In this document: positions 1-8,746 of the stretch, piece by piece
Position numbering within the stretch: the stretch's first letter is position 1
Layout of the letters: each line of letters opens with the position of its first letter
Assembly (NCBI GenBank): GCA_963575745.1
Contig: CAUYUJ010009522.1
Coordinates: 1-32,500, forward strand
Length of the DNA: 32,500 nt
Reading direction: 5' to 3'
Source of the DNA: Prorocentrum cordatum
Taxonomy: Eukaryota; Sar; Dinophyceae; Prorocentrales; Prorocentraceae
Position numbers and translations under genes: made by a program
The notes under the pieces: generated by a model
What the model was told of the DNA's origin: nothing
What the model saw: only the letters and a program-made list of their open reading frames with translations
Databases searched by the model: none

Positions 1-80
1 TAACATAAAACGTCTGAAACGATAGCCTCCAACATCTCGATTTTTCGAGGATGTCTCGAGCGAAATGGCCATTTTGGGGA
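1..80. repeat. Fragment of CTCGAG-motif block repeat
   Basis: This is a truncated copy of the block that recurs at about 2,130-2,215 and 2,515-2,600. It carries the shared ACGATAGCCTCCAACA stretch followed by GAGGATGTCTCGAGCGAAA and ATGGCCATTTTGGGGAA. The copy starts at the window edge, so its left limit is unknown. No coding potential is seen. Confidence 0.8.
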
Positions 81-689
81 ACCTGACCGGACAAGAACGG
101 GAAGCGTCCTTTTGTCCCCTGGGCTTATGAGATATTCCACGTTTTTAGTACGGCATACCACAGCAGTGCCACGTACCACTGCCGTGCTCCTTTGGGGTCT
201 GCTGTGCTCCTGTGGAGTTTGCCGTGCGAACGTGTGGTCTGCCGTGCTCCTGTGTGGTCTGGCGTGCTCCTGTATGGTCTGCCGTGCTCTTGTGTGGTTT
301 GCCGTGCTCCTGTGTGGTCTGCCGTGCTCCCGTGGGGTCTGCCGTGTCCTGTGTGGTCTGGCGTGCTCCTGTGTGGTCTGCCGTGCTCCTGTGTGGTCTG
401 CCGTGCTCCTTCTTGGTCTGCCGTGCTCATGTGGGGTCTGCCGTGCTCCTGTGCGGTCTTCCGTGCGAACGTGTGGACTGCCGTGCTCATTTGGGGTCTG
501 CCTTGCTCCTTTGTGGTTTGCCGCGCTCCTGTGTGGTCTGCCGTGCTCCTGTGTGGTCAGCCGTGCTCCTGAGGCGTCTACGGTGCTCTTTTGGGGTCTG
601 CCGTACTCATTTGGGGTCTGCCGTGTTCCTGTGGTCGGCCGTGCTCATTTGGGGTCTGCCGCGCGCCTGTGAGATCTGCCGTGCTCCTG

Positions 690-752
690 TTGGGGAAACG
701 CCAGCGTCGTTCGGGGTACAACAAAAAGGCGCGTTTATGTTGTACCCGCGCG
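690..752. repeat. Insert in the 20-bp array, copy 1, with 10-bp inverted repeat
   Basis: A non-minisatellite segment starting GGGGAAACGCCAGCG breaks the array. It contains a perfect 10-bp inverted repeat, GGGTACAACA (714-723) and TGTTGTACCC (738-747), around a 14-nt loop that includes GGCGCG. A related copy lies at 1,497-1,570. Confidence 0.8.
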
Positions 753-1496
753 CGGTCTGCCGTGCTCCTGTGGGTTCCGCCGTGCTCCTGTGGCGTCTGC
801 CGTGCTCCTGTGGCGTCTGCCGGGCTCCTGTGTGGTCTGCCGTGCTCCTTTGTGGTCTGCCGTGCTCCTGTGGAGTCTGCCGTGCTCCTGTGTGGTCTGC
901 CGTGCTCTTGTGTCTGCCGTGCTCATTTGGGATTTGCCGTGCTCATGTGGGGTCTGCCGTACTCCTGTGTGGTCTGCCGTGCTCCGGTGGTCTGCCGTGC
1001 TCCTTTGGGATCTGCCTTGCTACTGTGGGGTCTGCCGTGCTCCTGTGTGGTCTGCCGTGCTCCTGTGGTTTGCCTTGCTCCTGTGTGGTCTGCCGTGCTC
1101 CTTTTGGGTCTGCTCTGCCGTGCTCCTGTGGGGTCTGCCGTGCTCCTGTGGGGTCTGCCGTGCTCTTGTGGGGTCTGCCGTGCTCTTGTGTGGTCTGCCG
1201 TGCTCCTTTGTGGTCTGCCGTGCTCCTGTGTGGTCTGCCGTGCTCCTGTGTGGCCTGCCGTGCTCTTGTGTGGTCTGCCGTGCTCCTGTTGGTCTGCCGT
1301 GCTCTTCTGTGCTCTGCCGTGCTCCTGTGGGGTCTGCCGTGCTCCTGTGGGGTCTGCCGTGCTCCTGTGTGGTCTGCCGTGCTCCTGCGCGGTCTGCCGT
1401 GCTCCTGTGGCGTCTGGCCGTGCTCCTGTGTGGTCTGCCGTCTCCTGTGGTCTGCCCGTGCTCATTTGGGTTTTCCGCCAGCTTGTGGGTCTGCCG

Positions 1497-1570
1497 TGCT
1501 CACTTTGGGGGAAAACGCCAGCGGCGTTCGGGGTACAAAGAAAGGCGCGTTTAATGTACCTGTGCGCGGT
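1497..1570. repeat. Insert in the 20-bp array, copy 2, inverted repeat eroded
   Basis: This is the second copy of the array insert, sharing GGGGAAAACGCCAGCG and the GTTCGGGGTACAA and AAAGGCGCGTTTA stretches with copy 1. Its inverted repeat is shortened to GGTACA (1,532-1,537) and TGTACC (1,555-1,560). Confidence 0.8.
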
Positions 1571-1661
1571 CTGCCGTGCTCCTGTGGGGTTTGCCGTGCT
1601 CCTGTGTGGTCTGCCGTGCTCCTGTGTGGTTTGCCGTGCTTCTGTGGTCTGCCGTGCTCCT

Positions 1662-1773
1662 ACACGTCAAGAAGGTGCTGAGGGGGGCAAACCAGCAACA
1701 CGTCAAGAAGTTATCCTGGGGGGCAAACCAGCAACACGTCAAGAAGTTATCCTGGGGGGGGCAAACCAGCAAC
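1662..1773. repeat. 36-bp minisatellite, three units
   Basis: Three tandem units start at 1,662, 1,698 and 1,734 with ACACGTCAAGAAG and end with GGGGGGCAAACCAGCA. The period of exactly 36 bp keeps one frame open, repeating a short HVKKLSWG-like peptide, with no independent sign of coding. Confidence 0.9.
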
Positions 1774-1940
1774 ACGGTCTTGGTCTGCCGTGCTCCTCTC
1801 GGTTCCTACGCGCAAGGCAGACCACAGGAGCAAGGCAGACCACACAGGAGCACGGCAGACCACACCTCGATTTTTTGAGGATGTCTCGAGCGAAATGGCC
1901 GTGGTCTGCCGTGCTCCACACAGGAGCACGGCAGACCTCC
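1774..1940. repeat. Foldback edge of the 20-bp array with 15-bp hairpin
   Basis: The minisatellite unit switches strand here: GGTCTGCC-type units are followed by GGCAGACC-type units. At 1,903-1,937 a perfect 15-bp stem, GGTCTGCCGTGCTCC against GGAGCACGGCAGACC, encloses a 5-nt loop ACACA. A copy of the GAGGATGTCTCGAGCGAAA motif (1,876-1,894) sits between the two orientations. Confidence 0.9.
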
Positions 1941-2900
1941 TGCTCATTTTCTGAGGACGTCCCGAGCGAAAACGTCATTTTTAACATAAGAGGTTCTAAA
2001 ACACCTCTGTCGGCATCTCATGTTTTCGAGGATGTCTCGAGCGAAACGCTCATTTTTCATGCATAACAAAATTTTTTGATATTTTTCAACATCCCGATTT
2101 TTTGAGGATGTCTCGAGCGAAACCGTCATTTTTGACATAAGACGTCTTAAACGATAGCCTCCAACACCTCGATTTTTCGAGGATGTCTCGAGCGAAATGG
2201 CCATTTTGGGGAATCCGCCAATGAAAAACCCCGTGCAGCCCCGCAACCCATAGATATAAAGATATGTATATATTTACTCAAGGATTCAGCCAGAACGTCC
2301 CGCTTGCTTCTCGTACCTCGAAGACACTTCCCGTCATCCGCCAATGAAAAACCCCGTGCAGCCCCGCAACCCATAGATATAAAGATATATATATTTACTC
2401 AAGGATTCAGCCAGAACGTCCCGCTTGCTTCTCGTACCTCGAAGACGCTTCCCGTCATTTTTGATATTTCTCAACATCCCGATTTTTGAGGATGTCTCGA
2501 GCGAAACCGTCATTTTTAACATAAGACGTCTTAAACGATAGCCTCCAACACCTCGATTTTTCGAGGATGTCTCGAGCGAAATGGCCATTTTGGGAAATCC
2601 GCCATGAAAAAACCCCGTGCAGTCCCGCAACCCATAGATATAAAGATATATATATATATATATATTTAAGATTATTTACTCAAGGATTCGAATCCAGAAC
2701 GTCCCGCTTGCTTCTCGTACTCGACGAACGCTTCCCTCATCTTTTCGAGGAAGTCTCGAGCGAAATGGCATTTTGGGGAATCCGGCCAATGAACAACCCA
2801 TGCAGCCCCGCAACCCATAGATATAAGATATATATTTAATTTACTCAAGATTTCAGCCCAGAACGTCCCGCTTGGGTGGACTCACCTGAAGAGACGCTTC
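1941..2900. repeat. Block of CTCGAG-motif repeats with 122-bp tandem units
   Basis: The GAGGATGTCTCGAGCGAAA motif recurs every 70-80 bp at the left and more widely later. A 122-bp unit running from CCGCCAATGAAAAACC to TTCCCGTCAT is tandem at 2,216-2,337 and 2,338-2,459, and degraded relatives follow at 2,598-2,735 and 2,785-2,910. Small symmetries include a 12-bp palindrome TAAGACGTCTTA at 2,138-2,149 and 2,522-2,533, a 6-bp hairpin AGAGGT/ACCTCT at 1,989-2,008, and an AT dinucleotide run at about 2,645-2,664. Confidence 0.85.
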
Positions 2901-2944
2901 CCGTCATCCGCCGACCCCCTTGTGGGTCTCTAGGCGTGTGAGAT

Positions 2945-3015
2945 AGTTCCCCCCCCCCGAACCCACCCCCTGGGACCCCAAACCGGAGACGCGACCCCCC
3001 CCCCCCCCCCCGGGC
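2945..3015. repeat. C homopolymer runs
   Basis: Two long C runs (about 2,951-2,960 and 2,997-3,012) lie in GC-rich DNA. Their exact lengths may be unreliable in the assembly. No gene is seen between 2,900 and 3,100. Confidence 0.7.
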
Positions 3016-3099
3016 CCACGACGAGCGCGCCACGGGGCTCTTTTGGGCCCAAAAGGGGATCAAGACGGGCCAAGAAGGCCCCAAGACTCCTCCAAGACG

Positions 3100-3560
3100 G
3101 CTCACGAGAGCTCCGAGGCGCCAAACGAGCGTTCCCAGACGCCCAAGATGGCCCCAGGACGAGCCTAGAGGCCTCCAAAACGGCCCAAGAAGCTTCCAAG
3201 AGCAGTCCTCGGAAGAACCGGCGCGCCGAATATCGTCAAATTCCTATGGGACAACGTACGCTTAGATCATATACTACTTGTCCGCCTTCACGGCGTTGAA
3301 GACGGTCCCAGAACACCCCAAGACCGCCCCGAGAGGCTCCCAAGAGGCGCCCAAGTCGGCCAAAGAGGGCGCCAAGACGGCCCAAGAGGCCCCCAAGCCA
3401 GCCCAAGAGGGCCCCAAGACGGCCCCAAGAGGTGCCCACGAGGGTGAGCCCGAACCGACAATCCGAGCCTTCCGCCCCAAGACAGCCCCAGAAGGCCCCA
3501 AGAAGCCCCAAGAGGCCCCCAGGACGCCCGCAAGAGGCCCCCAAGAGGGCCCCAAGAGGC
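3100..3560. repeat. Degenerate CCCCAAGAGGC minisatellite
   Basis: Short irregular units built on GCCCCAAGAGGC and GCCCAAGACGG repeat through this stretch, denser in 3,310-3,560. Open frames on both strands (about 130-150 codons) are rich in P, K, G and L and have the composition of a translated repeat. I call no gene here. Confidence 0.85.
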
Positions 3561-3834
3561 CCACAAACGACCTCGAAACGGCCCCCAGCAAGAAATATAC
3601 GGGCCCCAACCCAACGCTTCCACCCTTTGGGCATCTCCAGAACGATGCCAAGATTGCATTAGCGTCTTTTCTTTTCCGATGGGCCCCCGGGGCCTCGAGA
3701 TGACCCCAAGCGGATTCCACATAGCCCCAAGAGGGGTCATTATGGACCCCTACACGATTCCCCAGCCCGATTCAAGCGAGCCGGCAAACCGCCAAGATGA
3801 GGGGTCGGCGGATGTGGCGTAAGCCTATAGAATA
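3561..3834. other. Unassigned spacer
   Basis: I see no coding frame with non-repeat composition, no recognisable RNA and no strong symmetry in this 270-bp stretch between the minisatellite and module R. Confidence 0.5.
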
Positions 3835-3979
3835 TGATTATGACCACATGTCCATCCTAAATATGAATGTACACTATCCCCGGGGGCCCGTATCCCCCCC
3901 CTGAGGGTCCCTTGTAAAAAACACTATGCGGTGACATGTTTGGTTCTAACATAACACTTTTTCACGAATCCCTTGCAAA
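3835..3979. repeat. Host module R, copy 1
   Basis: The module contains GGGTCCCTTGTAAAAAACAC, CTATGCGGTGACATGTTTGG and TTCTAACATAACACTTTT. It recurs at 6,861-7,004, partly at 11,227-11,350, and in inverted form at about 16,988-17,085. Unit 0 is inserted at its right end, within CTTGCAAA. Confidence 0.85.
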
Positions 3980-4068
3980 CATGATCGACCCACGAACCCG
4001 GAAAGGAACATAGAAATGTAACGCATGGCAACGTTTTCAAAGACACCTGATTGGGTGACGGGCAAATG

Positions 4069-4840
4069 CAATGCTGAGTGTATCGATCTTGATGTACCCT
4101 GCCGAAGGCTGTGCTGTGCTGCACCGTGCTGAATTGCGATATGCCATGCCGCGATTGTGCTCTATAGCATCGTGGATCGAGTCCTCCTTTGCACCCGAGT
4201 CCTGACCGAACTGATCTGGATCTTAAGCTCGAGCTGCCTGAACACATAGTAGGCGCCCCAGAGCTAATTGACAGGGGGACATGCCAGGAGGACGCGCCGC
4301 GAAACGTCCCAAGTGACGCGCCAGGCGACGTGCCACGGGACGTGCCATGGGGTCGCACCGCGGGACGTGCCAAGGGGACGCGCTACGGAACGTGCCAATG
4401 GACGTGCCACAAGATGTGTCAGGGGACGCGCCACGCGACGTGCCAGGGGGACTCGCCAAGGGACGCCCCACGGAACGTGCCAAGGAACGTGCCAGGTTGC
4501 AATGCTAAATGTATAGATTTTGATGTGATGTACCGTGCCGAAGTCTGTGCTGTGCTGCGTCGTGCTGAATTGCGATGTGCCATGCCGCGATTGTGCTCTA
4601 TAGTGCTGTGAATCGAGTCCTCCTTCGCATCCGAGTCCTGACCGAACTGATCTGGATCTTAAGATCAAGCTGCCTGAACACATAGTAGCTGCCCCAGAGC
4701 TAATTGACAGGGGGACATGCCAGGAGGACGCGCCGCGAAACGTCTCAAGGGACGCGCCAAGCGACGTGCCAGGGGACGTGCCATTGGGACGCACCGCGGG
4801 ACGTGCCAAGGGGACGCGCTACGGAACGTGCTGGGGACAA
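4069..4840. repeat. 434-bp-offset direct duplication inside unit 0
   Basis: A segment from about 4,069 to 4,399 is repeated at about 4,499 to 4,833. GCTGAATTGCGAT lies at 4,128 and 4,562, and AGCTAATTGACAGGGGGACA at 4,262 and 4,696. Each copy ends in a short minisatellite based on GGGACGTGCCA and GGGACGCGCCA. Minus-strand translations (runs of ARP and GTS type) are repeat artefacts. Confidence 0.9.
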
Positions 4841-4848
4841 GCGTTTCG

Positions 4849-5420
4849 CTCAAGACATCCTGTCAAAATCCTCATGCTAGACATCCACCTTTGCGACCTG
4901 GACACGTGAAAACAAGCGTTTCGCTCAACACATCCTCAACACATGTTTTCCATGCTAGACATCCGCCTGGGCGAACTGGACACGCGAAATCAAGTGGTTC
5001 GCTCGAGACATCCTCAACACATCTTCATGTGAGACGTCCGCCTGGGTGACCTGGGCACGTGAAAACAAGCGTTTCGCTCGAGACGTGTTCAACACCTCCT
5101 CATTCTAGACATCCGCCTGGGCGACCTGTACACGTGAAAGCAAACGTCTCGTTCGAGACATCCTCAACACATCTTCATGTTAGACATCCGCCTGGGCAAC
5201 CTGGACACGTGCAAACAAGCATCTCGATCGAGACTTCCTCAACACATCCTCATGCTAGACAGCCGCCTGGGCGACGAGGACGCGTGAAACCACGCGTCTC
5301 GCTGGAGACATCCTCAACAAATCCTGGCGCTAGACCTCTGCCTGGGCAACCTGGAGGCGTGAAACCAAGCGTCTCGCTCGAGACATCCTCAAGACCTGGG
5401 CACGTGAAAACAAGCATTTC
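4849..5420. repeat. 75-bp tandem array, about eight units
   Basis: Units run from AAGCGTTTCGCTCGAGACAT through CATGCTAGACATCCGCCTGG to CGACCTGGACACGTGAAA. The period is about 75 bp, i.e. 25 codons, so one frame is open from 5,059 to 5,682. The translation simply repeats an SLETSS...HPPG peptide of 25 residues. Each unit carries one copy of the CTCGAG-centred motif, so this array is the densest source of that motif in the window. Confidence 0.9.
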
Positions 5421-5718
5421 ACTTCAGAGATCCTCTGAATTCTGGTCCCAGGAGAGGACAATCTATCACACAAAACAAGCGTCTGGAAAAAAACTTGAAC
5501 AACAAATTCTAGAAAAAAACACGCGTCTCGCTCGAGACATCCTCAAAAAATTCTGGAAAAAAACACGCGTTTCGCTCGAGACATCCTCAAATTTTAATTC
5601 GCCGGCCCTGCGCGACCTCTTTATTTATCGCAAAAGAAATTCGCCGGCCCTACAGCCGTCAGATCCGGGGGCAAACCCCTAAAAGAGAACCCTGGGCCCA
5701 CGTCCTTTCCGGGAAAAA

Positions 5719-6160
5719 TGAAACGAAGTGCACACGCGCGCGTCGTCGCGCGCGCGTGCCGAAATCCTTCAAAAACCTTCGGTGCCGGAAGGATTTCGCA
5801 ATCAAGTCTCCAAAAAACAAAGTTTCGCAACACTGATTTGCTAAAAAAACTTCCGCGCGAGCTCTTGCGAAATCTTAAGAAAACCATAAGGTTTTCAAGA
5901 TTTTCACCACATGCTACCAAACGGGCTTCGCGCGCGCGCATGTCGAAATCTGTCGAACGCCCTTGCGCGTGTGCCGTCGCGAGAATCCTCCGCAAAAAAC
6001 GGGACGAAGTGCAGACGCGCGCGTCGTCGCGCGCGTATGCCGAAATCCTTCAAAACCCATCGGTTACGGAAGGATTTCAAAAAAGCGAGTGTCCCAAAGA
6101 CCTACCAAACAACCCAAGGTTCGCAACACGGATTTTCAACAAAAGCGTGCGCGCGCGCTC
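5719..6160. repeat. Host modules P1 and P2 (uninterrupted copy)
   Basis: P1 (5,719-5,990) starts TGAAACGAAGTGCACACGCG and holds CGAAATCCTTCAAAAACC and a small AAAACC-ATAA-GGTTTT hairpin (5,880-5,895). P2 (6,000-6,160) starts GGGACGAAGTGCAGACGCG and is a diverged relative of P1. This copy has no insertion. It is the empty site for unit A (A-run 5,771-5,775) and for unit B (A-run 5,994-5,999). Confidence 0.9.
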
Positions 6161-6690
6161 TTGCGTCGACGTCGTCGTCGTCGTCGTCGCCGTCCTCCCT
6201 CCTCCCGCGTCGTCGTCGTCGTCGCCTACGTCGTCCTCTGTCTTTTCTCGTGTTCGTCGTCGTCGTCCTCTTTGGCGTCGTGGTCGTTTCCGTCGTCGTT
6301 GTCGCCGTGGTAGTCCTTCCTCCTCCTCCCACGTCGTCGTCGTCGTCCGTCGTCGGCGTCTCGTCGTCGTCCCTCCTATTTCGTCGCCGTCATCGTCGTC
6401 GTCGTTGTCGTCGTCGTCTTCCCTCCTCCCTCGTCGTTGCCGTCGTCGGCGTCGCCGTCCTTCCTCCTTCTTCGTCGTTCGCGTCGTCGCCGTCCTCCCT
6501 CCTCCCTCGTCGTTGTCGTCGTTGTCGTCGTTGTCGCCGTCGTCGTCCTCCCTCCTCCCTCGTCGTCGCCTTCGTTGGCGTCGTCGTCGCCTTCTTCGTC
6601 GTCGTCGGCGTCGGCGTCGTTGTCGTCGTCGAAATCGTCGGAGACGTCGTCGGTGTCGTCGTAGTCGTTGTCATCGGTGTCGTCGTAGTC
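6155..6690. repeat. GTC/TCG trinucleotide tract, copy 1
   Basis: This is an imperfect (GTC)n tract with interspersed CCTCCCTCCTCC blocks. Translations give poly-S, poly-V/R or poly-T depending on frame, all open because of the 3-bp period. It is duplicated at 10,303-11,080. Confidence 0.95.
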
Positions 6691-7004
6691 GGTCTCAAGA
6701 GGTTTTGCAAACCAAGTTGCGGGTGGGTGGGTGGGATGTTTGCGCGAGCAGTGGAAATGACGACTTCACGTTCAGCAGAGTGGATTCTCCGTTCTAAAAG
6801 GAGAATAGACTCTACCCCCCCCGGACTTATCGGTTCCCCTTTCGGGTATGTAAATCATTTGTGATTCTGACCACTCGTCCGTCCTAAATATGCAATCATT
6901 CCATCCCAGCCAGGCCGGGTTCCCCCCCCCTGAGGTTCCCTTGTAAAAAACACTATGCGGTGACATGTTTTGTTCTAATATAACACTTTTGAACGAATCA
7001 CTTC
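6690..7004. repeat. G-quadruplex module plus module R, copy 2
   Basis: After the GTC tract comes a conserved block: GAGGTTTTGCAAACC, GGGTGGGTGGGTGGG (6,721-6,735), TTTGCGCGAGCAGTGGAAAT and GACTTCACGTTCAGCAGAG. Module R follows from 6,861. The same block follows the second GTC tract at 11,085. Confidence 0.9.
6721..6735 (+). other. G-quadruplex motif, copy 1
   Basis: Four GGG runs are separated by single T loops. This is the classic pattern of a stable parallel intramolecular G-quadruplex. It is kept unchanged in the second copy at 11,109-11,123, although the flanking DNA has point differences. Confidence 0.8.
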
Positions 7005-7064
7005 AAAAAATGAAACGAAATGCACACGCGCGCGTCGTCGCGCGCGCATGCCGAAATCCTTCAA
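7005..7064. repeat. Module P1, left part, interrupted by unit A
   Basis: The P1 start (TGAAACGAAATGCACACGCG...CGAAATCCTTCAA) is cut off at 7,064 by unit A and resumes at 8,498. The R/P1 junction around 7,005-7,010 is the empty site for unit 0. Confidence 0.9.
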
Positions 7065-8503
7065 CATGATGGACCCACGAACCCGGAAAGGGATAAAGAC
7101 ATGCGCAGCATGGTCACGTTTTCACGATACCCAACTGGGCGACATCTCACGAAACATCCCACGAGACACCCCGCGAAACATCCCACGAGACACCTCACGA
7201 AAAATTCCACGAGACACCTCACCAAACATTCCACGAGACACCCCACGAACAGGCAACCACTCAACCAGACACGCCACGAAACATTCCACGGGGGTGCGAC
7301 TGGGTGTGGTCGTGCTGGGGTGTGGTCGTGCTGGGGAGTGGTCGTGCTGGGGAGTGGTCGTGCTGGGGTGTGGTCGTGCTGGGGGTGGTCGTGCTGCGGG
7401 GTGGTCGAGCTGGGGGGGTTGTCGTGCTGGGGGGTGGTCGTGCTGGGGCGTGGTCGTGCTGGGGCGTGGTCGTGCGGGGGCGTGGTCGTGCGGGGGCGTG
7501 GTCGTGCCACCCCACGCGAAAACATCCCACGACCCACCACGAACCATTCCAGAGACACTAACGAAACATTCCACGAGACACCCTTGAAAACATTCCACGA
7601 GACACCCCACGAACAGCAACCAATCAACCAGAGCACGCCTCGAAACATTCCACGGGGTGCGACTGGGTGTGGTAGTGCTGGGGTCTGTTGTCGTTGCTGG
7701 GGGTGGGGTCGTGCTGGGGAGTGGTCGTGCTGGGGAGTGGTCGTGCTGGGGTGTGGTCGTGCGGGGGGGTGGTCGTGCTGGGGTGTGGTCGGGCTGGGGG
7801 GGTGGTCGTGCTGGGGGGTGGTTGTGCTGGGGCGTGGTCGTGCTGGGGCGTGGTCGTGCTGGGGCGTGGTCGTGCTGGGGTGTGGTCGTGCTGTGGTGAG
7901 GTCGTGCTGGGGTGTGGTCGTGCTGGGGTGTGGTCTTGCTGGGGTAGGGTCGTGCTGGGGTCGGGTCGTGCTGGGGTGTGGTCGTGCTGGGGTATGGTCG
8001 TGCTGGGGTGGGGTCGTGCTGGGGTGGGGTCGTGCTGGGGTCTGGTCGTGCTGGGGTGTGGTCGTGCTGGGGTATGGTCGTGCTAGGGTGGGGTCGTGCA
8101 TTTCGCTCGAGACATCCTGCCAAAATTCCAGGAAATCGTACAAAAACAAACAAAATAGTCGAAACATCATCGAAATTCCTTCGCGCGGGGCGCTTTTCCG
8201 CGTCGCGGTCGGCTCTGCAAAACAAGCGTTTCGCTCGAGACATCCTCGGCAAACTCTGCGGAGCAAGCGTTTCGCTCGAGACATCCTCAACACACGAAAA
8301 AGTGGCCCGCACCCTGTGATTTATCGATCGGGATTTCAAAAACAAGCGTTTCGCTCGAGACATCCTCAAATTTTAATTCGCCGGCCTCCTTCGACCTCGT
8401 TATTTATCAGGGAAAAAATTCGCCGGCCTCCCTCAAGTTGGCACCGGGGGACAGGTTACCTACTAAAAGAGAACCCTGGGCCGGAGCCCTTTCCGGGAAA
8501 AAA
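7065..8503 (+). mobile_element. Unit A: subTIR minisatellite element, double cassette
   Basis: The unit starts CATGATGGACCC with left inverted repeat CCCGGAAAGGG at 7,082-7,092, then AAAGACATG and CACGATACCCAACTGGGCGA. It has two cassettes, each a 24-bp array (CACGAAACATTC then CACGAGACACC; 7,143-7,255 and about 7,555-7,640) followed by a 16-bp array (TGTGGTCGTGCTGGGG; 7,307-7,505 and 7,665-8,099). The right arm has four TTTCGCTCGAGACATCCT motifs, CCCGCACCCTGTGATTTATC, paired ATTCGCCGGCCTCC repeats, the hairpin GGGC-CGGA-GCCC, the inverted repeat CCCTTTCCGGG (8,487-8,497) and an A-run (8,498-8,503). Long open frames here are repeat artefacts. Confidence 0.85.
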
Positions 8504-8746
8504 CCTTCGTGCGAAGGATTGAGGATTTCGCAATCGATTCTCCAAAAAACATACAAAAAACACAATGCGTTCCGCAACACTGATTTATGCTAAAAAAACT
8601 TCCGCGCGAAACTCTTGCGAAATCTTAAGAAACCCATAAGGTTTTCAAGATTTTCCACCACATGCTACCAAAACGGGCTTCGCGCGCGCGCATGTCGAAA
8701 TCTGTCGAACGCCTTGCGCGCGTGCCGTCGCGAGAATCCTCGACAA
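8504..8746. repeat. Module P1, right part
   Basis: P1 resumes with CCTTCGTGCGAAGG (a 6-bp inverted repeat) and TTTCGCAATC and runs on to GTCGCGAGAATCCTCG. It matches 5,776-5,990 with scattered differences. Unit B then interrupts the P1/P2 junction. Confidence 0.9.

Larger units (their letters stand above)
185..1660. repeat. 20-bp minisatellite (GGTCTGCCGTGCTCCTGTGT)n
   Basis: A degenerate tandem array with unit near GGTCTGCCGTGCTCCTGTGT runs for about 1.45 kb. The unit is 20 bp, which is not a multiple of three, and lacks stop codons. All plus frames and several minus frames therefore stay open and give 20-residue periodic translations, which I treat as artefacts. Many copies differ by single substitutions or 1-3 bp deletions. 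Two non-repeat inserts (690-752 and 1,497-1,570) interrupt it and are related to each other. Confidence 0.95.
3980..5718 (+). mobile_element. Unit 0: diverged subTIR minisatellite element (about 1.7 kb)
   Basis: This is the most diverged of seven related elements. It starts CATGATCGACCC. The left subterminal inverted repeat is CCCGGAAAGGA (3,997-4,007) and the right is TCCTTTCCGGG (5,703-5,713); both arms carry the same A/T change relative to the other units, so pairing is kept. Inside are a 434-bp-offset duplication with GGGACGTGCC-type minisatellites (4,069-4,840), a 75-bp tandem array carrying the TTTCGCTC-AGACATCC motif (4,849-5,420), two more motifs at about 5,525 and 5,570, and a paired AATTCGCCGGCCCT direct repeat near 5,597 and 5,639. 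An A-run (5,714-5,718) ends it. There is no coding capacity. The uninterrupted insertion site is present at 6,992-7,035. Confidence 0.8.

Noticed and set aside
68-77. GCCATTTTGG as a relic of the dinoflagellate spliced leader
   Set aside because: Only about 10 nt match the leader, within the palindrome AAATGGCCATTT that belongs to the dispersed block repeat. No leader 3' part (GGCTCAAG) follows.
112-2066. Several overlapping open frames of 120-490 codons
   Set aside because: They follow the 20-bp unit in all frames and on both strands; the translations repeat every 20 residues. A stop-free unit whose length is not a multiple of three explains them.
3924-4809. Minus-strand frames of 149 and 181 codons with duplicated sequence
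   Set aside because: They are the two copies of the 434-bp duplication in unit 0 and their minisatellites; both copies read alike because the DNA is duplicated, not because of selection.
5718-6864. Frames of 317-359 codons across the GTC tract
   Set aside because: Poly-S, V, R and T runs from a trinucleotide repeat; no non-repeat domain is present.
7143-7255. CRISPR-like repeat array (24-bp repeats)
   Set aside because: The units are directly contiguous with no unique spacers, and the window is eukaryotic in character.
8498-8503. A-run at unit ends as a retroposon poly-A tail (SINE-like)
   Set aside because: The empty sites already contain A5-A6 runs at the insertion point, so the A-run can be target DNA. 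No pol III promoter boxes or tRNA-like head were recognised.
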